A stretch of DNA of 11,196 bases, from positions 1-11,196 of the forward strand of contig NZ_JAHVDV010000057.1 in assembly GCF_051486985.1 (NCBI RefSeq). The letters run 5' to 3'. The notes under the pieces were generated by a model. It made no database searches. It saw nothing but the letters and a program-made list of their open reading frames with translations, and had not been told where the DNA came from. This stretch comes from CBFFRJ01 sp051486985 (GTDB taxonomy: Bacteria > Pseudomonadota > Gammaproteobacteria > Enterobacterales > Enterobacteriaceae). Made by a program: the position numbers and the translations under genes. Each line of letters starts with the position of its first letter. Within the stretch, counting starts at the first letter, position 1. Positions 7,054-11,196 of the stretch are shown piece by piece.

Positions 7054-7797
7054 TCACAACAGTTTACGATCGACCGATAAATGCCAGGCGTAGTCGCTGC
7101 CGTTTTCCACCCATTTCGTACCCTCAATTTCCAGGTCGTCATCACTGAGATGTACATATGCCTCAACGGGGATGCGAACGTTGTCATGGCGTTCGGCATG
7201 ACCCACAAATTTGCCGTTGCTCTGGCGCTGAAGCGCGACACTATATCTGTCGTCGTTAAAACTTAAATCCAGCTTCACGCTCTCTTCGCTGTATGCAATG
7301 CTGGTAACCTTCGGTGCGAGACGAGGCTCTTGAACCAGACGATAAAAATCCAGATCCGTTGACGGCAGAATAAAGACCGGACGTTGCTGACTGCCCGGAA
7401 TGTGAACCTCATTATCTGGATCATTCACCACGCGGATTTTGATCGATTTCCCCGGCGAACGGTGAATGTAAAACAGCCGTTCTGCCAGTTTTTTCTCCAG
7501 CATAGCATGGTCGCTTTTGCTGACCCCTGCAGAGAATTTACTGAGCTTCACTTCCGTTATCTTGCCGTCCAGATCCCGATAATTTTCGGCATAGTAATCT
7601 TTGTCCATCCCGGCATAACCGATGTATTTGCTGGGGGCAAACAGCCATTCAGTGGTCTCAGGCTCTCGCCAGGCATACCAACATTTGACCCGACCCACCT
7701 GATCGAAAATGGGGCTGTCGGAATGAATCGCCATTTCGCGGCAATAGGTACGGATATTCGTCACAAGATCGCTAACAGAATGGACAAAGGGCTTCAT
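7054..7797 (-). CDS. Hypothetical protein, 247 residues, family not recognised
   Basis: A soluble 247-residue protein with no signal peptide or membrane segment. ATG at 7797 is preceded by AGGT about 7 nt upstream. The N-terminal half (MKPFVHSVSDLVTNIRTYCR, then WYAWREPETTEWLFAPSKYIGY and GYAGMDKDYYAENYRDLDG, about 39-79) looks like a folded domain built round W-x-F-x-PSKYIGYxGM; I have an impression of similar strings in small nucleic-acid-linked domains but cannot name the family. A basic stretch follows (residues 85-120). The C-terminal half (about 145-247) is beta-rich and ends near EGTKWVENGSDYAWHLSVDR. It stands alone: a promoter and GATC repeat array precede it, and 478 bp of non-coding DNA follow. 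Function is unknown. Confidence 0.75.
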   Translation of the reverse strand: MKPFVHSVSDLVTNIRTYCREMAIHSDSPIFDQVGRVKCWYAWREPETTEWLFAPSKYIGYAGMDKDYYAENYRDLDGKITEVKLSKFSAGVSKSDHAMLEKKLAERLFYIHRSPGKSIKIRVVNDPDNEVHIPGSQQRPVFILPSTDLDFYRLVQEPRLAPKVTSIAYSEESVKLDLSFNDDRYSVALQRQSNGKFVGHAERHDNVRIPVEAYVHLSDDDLEIEGTKWVENGSDYAWHLSVDRKLL

Positions 7798-7837
7798 TGA
7801 TGACCTGACTTATCGTGCGTTTGGGAGGTGACACAAA

Positions 7838-7882
7838 TTAGATCTATTTGATCCTTTAGATCCATTAAATCACTTAAAAACG
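7838..7882. repeat. 9-bp tandem repeat array with three GATC sites
   Basis: Five consecutive 9-bp units start at 7838, 7847, 7856, 7865 and 7874: TTAGATCTA, TTTGATCCT, TTAGATCCA, TTAAATCAC, TTAAAAACG. The first three contain GATC (Dam site), exactly 9 bp apart; the last two are degenerate. The array sits in the upstream region of the 247-residue gene and covers the predicted -10 box and transcription start. Confidence 0.6.
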
Positions 7883-7891
7883 AGATGTTAA
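7864..7891 (-). promoter_or_regulatory. Candidate promoter of the 247-residue gene
   Basis: On the minus strand TTAACA (7886-7891, 5 of 6 to TTGACA) and TTTAAT (7864-7869, 5 of 6 to TATAAT) are separated by 16 bp. The predicted start near 7857 gives a leader of about 60 nt. The GATC repeat array overlaps the -10 box and the start. Confidence 0.45.
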
Positions 7892-7966
7892 TCACAAAAA
7901 ATTCATCAACGCCGTACACAACACGTAGTAGGTGGTTTTTTACTCGAGCCGCTATGTCATCAGGTT

Positions 7967-8524
7967 TCAGTGACTTTTTTCGTAGGTGACGGCATGCCAG
8001 TAGCCTTTACCCGTTTTCCCGGACACGCTAAAGCCTTCCTTTTTTAATTCCGCTCCCAGCATGCGGTTGAAGATGCCGTGCCCCATCAGCAGTACACTTT
8101 GGTTATTTTCCGCAAGCTTAATGAGTTTATCTGCCGCCTGTACCGCTCGCTTTTGCGCCAGAGCGCGCGATTCAACCTTTGCGGAAAATCCTGCAAGCCA
8201 GAGTATCCGTAACCAGAATGCGTAGGTTAAAGGTGATAATGTCAGCCCGAGCAGATTGATCAACGGTAATTGCGCTTCCCTGAAATCAGGATCAACAACC
8301 GTGGGTTCAATGCCGAGTTTGTTTAATGAAGTGATGGCTCTGGGTAAGGGACTGGCAACGGCAGGATAGTGATGCGTTGAAAGCCAGGATATTAATTCCG
8401 CTGGCGGGTCTTCGCTGACTTCGCTGTGGTCATACGCGGCAATCCATTGCGCCATTTTATCCGCAGTGTATTTGTGGTCGGTTTCAATATCTGGCTTACC
8501 GTGCCTTAACAATATAATTTTCAT
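7967..8524 (-). CDS. Histidine phosphatase family protein (phosphoglycerate mutase superfamily, branch 1)
   Basis: A 185-residue protein, short for the superfamily. Residues 1-9 carry the RHG core (LLRHG: R7, H8 the phospho-accepting His, G9). R62 in ASPLPRAITS, E83 in FREAQLP and H149 in LLMGHGIFNRML complete the usual phosphate pocket and second catalytic His, so the enzyme should be an active phosphatase or phosphotransferase. The substrate is not evident. Residues 95-115 form an unusually hydrophobic insert (LSPLTYAFWLRILWLAGF) that probably makes the cap over the active site. GGGA lies about 6 nt before ATG 8524. It is a single gene, with about 220 bp of intergenic DNA upstream and 169 bp downstream. 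Confidence 0.9.
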   Translation of the reverse strand: MKIILLRHGKPDIETDHKYTADKMAQWIAAYDHSEVSEDPPAELISWLSTHHYPAVASPLPRAITSLNKLGIEPTVVDPDFREAQLPLINLLGLTLSPLTYAFWLRILWLAGFSAKVESRALAQKRAVQAADKLIKLAENNQSVLLMGHGIFNRMLGAELKKEGFSVSGKTGKGYWHAVTYEKSH

Positions 8525-8648
8525 AACGATCCCTGATTGCTTTGGGCAGACCGTAACATGGGAGAGGCAGGGTTTCTATCCTTAGAATTGAGGGGATTAT
8601 CAGACCTTGTATTAATCGTTTTGCGCTTTAACGTGCAGACAAAATAGT

Positions 8649-8669
8649 AATAACTTTAAAAAGGTTATT
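8649..8669. other. AT-rich inverted repeat upstream of the phosphatase gene
   Basis: AATAAC (8649-8654) and GTTATT (8664-8669) are exact inverted arms. Allowing one G-U pair, the stem extends to 9 bp with a 3-nt loop. It lies about 125 bp before the phosphatase start and 85 bp beyond the stop of the upstream zinc-knuckle gene. It could be an operator or part of the 3' trailer of the upstream transcript. Confidence 0.3.
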
Positions 8670-8711
8670 GCGTGAAATGTGACAAAATAAGCCATGCCTG
8701 AAGAACCAGAA

Positions 8712-8732
8712 CTCCCTGATTTATTCAGGGAG
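8712..8732 (-). terminator. Intrinsic terminator after the zinc-knuckle membrane protein gene
   Basis: A perfect 8-bp stem CTCCCTGA / TCAGGGAG (8712-8719, 8725-8732) with a 5-nt loop starts about 16 nt past the stop at 8749. On the minus strand it is followed by the moderately U-rich TTCTGGTTCTT. On plus it is followed by ATATTATTATTTT, so it might also act in both directions. Confidence 0.6.
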
Positions 8733-8748
8733 CCCAGATATTATTATT

Positions 8749-10419
8749 TTACTTAACCGACTGAAGGATCCATTGAAGTAACTCTTTTATTGGATACTGC
8801 CCGAAGAGTACTCCCTCATGTGTCACCCAAATCGGGCAAAGCATTAACAGGCACGTTGTGAAGAGGCTCGTCAAAAGCAAACTGACGAACCAGCCGCTGC
8901 GTAAAATCTTCTTATCGACCGCCCAATCAGCCAGATGTGAATCCATTCGCCAGTGAACCCAGCCCCTGCGCCATAAATAACCCACTACCGCCATAACAAT
9001 GGCGGCAATGGCCATAAACAGGCCACAGTAACGGGCCAATAACTCAAGGGAGGTGAGTAATCTTTGTTGACTATCCCAGCGGGTAAAGGGGGTCAGGTAG
9101 AGGTGTCCCGTTGCGGGGTCGCCCACCCAGAAACGGCCATAAGCCGTATAAAACGGCATAAACAGGTAAATCAGAAAGGCGCTGAAAAATGACCACTTCA
9201 ACACCGACCAGTTCTGGATGGCGCGTGTGATGGCCTTCAGACTGGTCAGAGCTTCATCGATATAGGTTGTAGTCACGCTACGATTCATCGCTTCGCGGAG
9301 CATCTCGCCGGATTTCCCCGCCCGGTTGGCATCCAGCATCTCCTGATGGGCCTCCGACTCCATAAATGTGGCGACGGTTTTACGGCTAAACGCCGCGACA
9401 AGGGGGTTGAGCAATTTCCCGGTGCTGGACTGGTAGACAAGGCCATCAAGATCTTTCTTTAGCATCCGCTCAATAACGTGGCCTGAATCCAGGATGTGCG
9501 GCGTGATCCCGTAAATTACCCAGTGAATCGGCTGCTCAGCAGGCGGCGTCAGCGGCAGCCGGCTGGTAAACCTGGCAAACGGGATTTCAGCGTTGTAAGT
9601 AAAGTTAACGCAGCGCAACGCTTCATCCGACGTGGACTCTGTAAGCGCGATAGTGCCATAACGTTCAAGCTCGGGAATGCCTGCTTTGTACAGACCATCT
9701 TTGATGAAGGTCTGGACATCCTCACGATAATAAACCATGTGGTAATTAGGTACTGCGACGGTGTGTAGCCGGGTGATGAGGGTTGTCTCTCCCGTGCCGT
9801 CACAGGGCGAGCAGCGCTGATTACCTGAGCCGCTACAATGGCTACAGCGCACGCTCCCACCTGAACATGTTGAGCAGGTGCGGTAATAGCTCTCTACCCG
9901 ATTTTGCTTTGTATAGTGATCATAATAGCTACGCTGATCCAATACCTGCGCACTTCCCCCACAGCTTGTGCAGGTCACACGGCCAGAACCATAGCACCAG
10001 GAACAGCTCACCTGCCCACGACCATTACATTGCGTGCAGTTTTCCGTTAAACAGAGTCGCTTAGGATGGGAATAGATAACCGTCTCTTTTTTCATACCAC
10101 CGTATGGCTGCGAAAGCACATGCTCACGCGCTTCGCGCAGCGTTTCTTTACGGGATAAGACCGCGCTGGTTTCCGCTTGCAGCGCTTCGGAATACTGGAA
10201 GGCATGATTAAACACCAGCGTTCCATTTCCGGCATGCACTCTACCTGCCTGATGATTTTTTTCCGTTTCAATACGAAAATTCAGGCTTAAGTTAATCTGG
10301 CAGCCAAAATCAATTTTTTCGACTAATTCCAGGTCAAGATTATCTGGCTCTAACCTCGTCGCGCGTTCAACGAAGTTTTGAATTGTTGCGGAGCACGTAT
10401 CCAGCCACGCGTCTTTCAT
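8749..10419 (-). CDS. Membrane protein with six DnaJ-type zinc-knuckle CxxC motifs, no J domain
   Basis: ATG at 10425 (558 residues) and ATG at 10419 (556) are both possible. AGGGA touches the first but lies 6 nt before the second, so 10419 is preferred. Residues below count from 10425. The N-terminus (1-120) has no HPD and no J-domain helices. Residues 130-211 hold six CxxC pairs: C130/133, C141/144, C152/155, C184/187, C194/197, C205/208, mostly in CxxCxGxG context; DnaJ has four pairs binding two zincs, so three zinc sites are expected. Middle region 215-400 is soluble, with helices near 345-400. Three membrane helices follow: about 410-430, 458-484 and 512-534. The N-terminal 400 residues are probably cytoplasmic. 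Own promoter upstream, terminator downstream. A chaperone-like or protein-binding role is inferred; the true function is unknown. Confidence 0.85.
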   Translation of the reverse strand: MKDAWLDTCSATIQNFVERATRLEPDNLDLELVEKIDFGCQINLSLNFRIETEKNHQAGRVHAGNGTLVFNHAFQYSEALQAETSAVLSRKETLREAREHVLSQPYGGMKKETVIYSHPKRLCLTENCTQCNGRGQVSCSWCYGSGRVTCTSCGGSAQVLDQRSYYDHYTKQNRVESYYRTCSTCSGGSVRCSHCSGSGNQRCSPCDGTGETTLITRLHTVAVPNYHMVYYREDVQTFIKDGLYKAGIPELERYGTIALTESTSDEALRCVNFTYNAEIPFARFTSRLPLTPPAEQPIHWVIYGITPHILDSGHVIERMLKKDLDGLVYQSSTGKLLNPLVAAFSRKTVATFMESEAHQEMLDANRAGKSGEMLREAMNRSVTTTYIDEALTSLKAITRAIQNWSVLKWSFFSAFLIYLFMPFYTAYGRFWVGDPATGHLYLTPFTRWDSQQRLLTSLELLARYCGLFMAIAAIVMAVVGYLWRRGWVHWRMDSHLADWAVDKKILRSGWFVSLLLTSLFTTCLLMLCPIWVTHEGVLFGQYPIKELLQWILQSVK

Positions 10420-10425
10420 GGTCAT

Positions 10426-10707
10426 TCCCTAGGCTCGGTTCTGTTCTCTGCAGGATGATACAATCCTGCCATTTTCTGGCAACTACTAATTAACAGAGTC
10501 AGAAGCCACAAAAAAGCTGCACCTGACATATATGAAAAAATTCAAATGACCCATGCCGTATTAAAACAATGCATTCATTAACGGCAATAATTTATTTCTG
10601 TTAAATTTGTATCCCGCTGAGATGTATTTATATAGATAGTTTCCTGTAGCCTATGTTTTATCCTACCGCGCCATGCCTATTTATTCTTAAATTCAGGATG
10701 ATGTATT
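10426..10707. other. 282-bp AT-rich intergenic region
   Basis: It holds the promoter and operator-like repeats of the zinc-knuckle gene near its left end. A weak hairpin (GCCGT 10555-10559 with ACGGC 10581-10585, enclosing AATGCATT) lies in the middle. I see no coding signal; in the rest I see nothing more. Confidence 0.5.
10455..10482 (-). promoter_or_regulatory. Promoter of the zinc-knuckle gene overlapped by inverted repeats
   Basis: On the minus strand TTGCCA (10477-10482, 5 of 6) and TATCAT (10455-10460, 5 of 6) stand 16 bp apart. The predicted start near 10448 gives a leader of about 25 nt. GCAGGAT-N6-ATCCTGC (10450-10469) covers the -10 and TGCCA-N5-TGGCA (10467-10481) covers the -35, so a repressor binding here would block the polymerase. 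Confidence 0.6.
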
Positions 10708-11022
10708 TTAAAGAAGTCGATCGCTTTGGGTGTCGAATCTCTGCACGCTACCCTGAAGTGACACATAGGGCTTGATCCGTATCACCTGGCAGTAGTCAAT
10801 ATTCGTAGCACTAAAGAAAATCGTGTTACCACAAAACCTTTGCTTATAAGCAAACTCTGGTTGCCCTAAGTTATAGGGAATGACGGGCTCTACGCACAGC
10901 GATCTGGGAAAATAGTCTGCCCTTATGCATAGGCCAGTAGATGTCATCATCCAATCGAGAGCTGGAACATGCAGATTATAAGGGGTGAATCGCCACGGGT
11001 TTAACAGACACCTCAGAGTCAT
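10708..11022 (-). pseudogene. C-terminal remnant of an unrecognised gene, 5' end displaced by the IS
   Basis: The open frame of 104 codons ends at TAA 10708, but its only ATG (11022) and first 12 codons fall inside the predicted left end of the IS3-family element (from 10986). About 92 residues, from 10985 leftwards, would be native sequence. They look protein-like (IPYNLGQPEFAYKQRF, GNTIFFSATNIDYCQV, RIKPYVSLQGSVQRF) with four cysteines, no membrane segment and no family I recognise. No ribosome site precedes the ATG. Rare codons AGG, AGA, CGA, ATA and CTA are frequent, unlike the neighbouring T1SS genes, suggesting transferred DNA. The original gene probably continues on the far side of the IS. 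It could also be a fortuitous ORF. Confidence 0.5.
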
Positions 11023-11045
11023 TTAAGATGACTTAAAGAGAGGTG
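11009..11045 (+). promoter_or_regulatory. Nested hairpin in the IS leader covering the orfA ribosome site
   Basis: CACCTC (11009-11014) pairs with GAGGTG (11040-11045), and inside it AGTCAT (11017-11022) pairs with ATGACT (11028-11033) around a 5-nt loop. The outer 3' arm contains the AGAGG ribosome site. RNA entering from outside the element would contain both arms and could hide the site, whereas a transcript starting inside the outer arm would not. Confidence 0.45.
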
Positions 11046-11048
11046 CTC

Positions 11049-11196
11049 ATGAGCGGTAAACGTTATCCCGAAGAGTTTAAAATTGAAGCAGTCAAACAGG
11101 TTATTGATCGCGGTCATTCTGTTTCCAGTGTTGCAACACGTCTCGATATCACCACCCACAGCCTTTACGCCTGGATAAAGAAGTACGGTCCGGACT
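11049..11196 (+). CDS. IS3-family transposase OrfA, N-terminal 49 residues (partial)
   Basis: The frame begins MSGKRYPEEFKIEAVKQV and continues with SVSSVATRLDITTHSLYAWI (residues 24-43), an intact helix-turn-helix of the HTH_Tnp_1 type that binds the IS terminal repeats. It ends at YGPD where the window ends, before the expected leucine zipper and the programmed -1 frameshift into orfB (DDE catalytic part). AGAGG lies 5 nt before the ATG. The sequence is typical of enterobacterial IS3-family OrfA proteins; I do not assign a named IS. It reads opposite to all other genes in the window. Confidence 0.92.
   Translation, partial: MSGKRYPEEFKIEAVKQVIDRGHSVSSVATRLDITTHSLYAWIKKYGPD

Larger units (their letters stand above)
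10986..11196 (+). mobile_element. IS3-family insertion sequence, left end (continues past right edge)
   Basis: orfA of IS3 type starts at 11049. The left terminus is placed at 10986 because TGAATCGCCACGGG there has the TGAA-C-GCC-CGGG character of IS3-family terminal repeats, and 63 nt is the usual distance from the tip to orfA. The matching right repeat, orfB and the target duplication lie outside the window, so the boundary is an inference. Confidence 0.7.

Noticed and set aside
7384..7800. A 138-codon plus-strand frame opposite the 247-residue gene.
   Set aside because: The minus frame has a ribosome site, a promoter and a more protein-like composition. I could not exclude the plus frame by homology, but nothing supports it.
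8749..10419. Annotation of the zinc-knuckle protein as DnaJ.
   Set aside because: There is no J domain or HPD motif and no DnaJ C-terminal substrate domains; it has six rather than four CxxC motifs and three membrane helices.

Overview
The window looks like chromosomal DNA from a member of the Enterobacteriaceae (Enterobacter, Leclercia, Citrobacter or a close relative). This rests on the coding style, good Shine-Dalgarno sites, sigma70-like hexamers and an IS3-family element of a type I associate with enterobacteria. Species cannot be fixed from sequence reading alone. Every host gene lies on the minus strand; only the insertion-sequence transposase at the right edge reads on plus.

Positions 1-6575 hold a complete type I secretion (T1SS) export operon followed by the 5' part of its probable substrate. 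Transcription runs right to left: outer-membrane TolC-family channel (5217-6575), LapB/LssB-type ABC transporter with a cysteine-less C39-like N-terminus (2992-5217), HlyD-family periplasmic adaptor (1752-3002), then a large adhesin (1691 to beyond the left edge). The first three genes overlap by 1 and 11 nt; the adhesin follows after 60 nt with its own ribosome binding site. The visible 563 adhesin residues show no Sec signal, an N-terminal BapA-like segment, a Gly/Ala-rich hydrophobic stretch, a module shared with other giant T1SS adhesins, and the beginning of cadherin-like repeats with a 97-residue period. The operon is probably a cell-surface attachment or biofilm system. A perfect TTGACA box with three ATTACA repeats just upstream lies in the 478-bp AT-rich leader (6576-7053).

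Positions 7054-10425 carry three separately spaced minus-strand genes: an unrecognised 247-residue protein, a small histidine phosphatase (phosphoglycerate mutase superfamily), and a roughly 556-residue protein with six DnaJ-type CxxC knuckles but no J domain, plus three C-terminal membrane segments. Their upstream regions show possible control: a 9-bp tandem array with three GATC sites next to a promoter for the first, and two overlapping inverted repeats on a promoter for the third. Nothing in the sequence proves that these genes work with the adhesin operon.

The right end (about 10986-11196) is the left end of an IS3-family element with the start of orfA. It appears to have landed in a gene, leaving a C-terminal remnant (10708-10985) rich in rare codons. 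The orfA leader can fold into a nested hairpin that would hide the orfA ribosome binding site. The window thus covers an adhesin locus and flanking accessory DNA. I see no CRISPR array, tRNA or rRNA.
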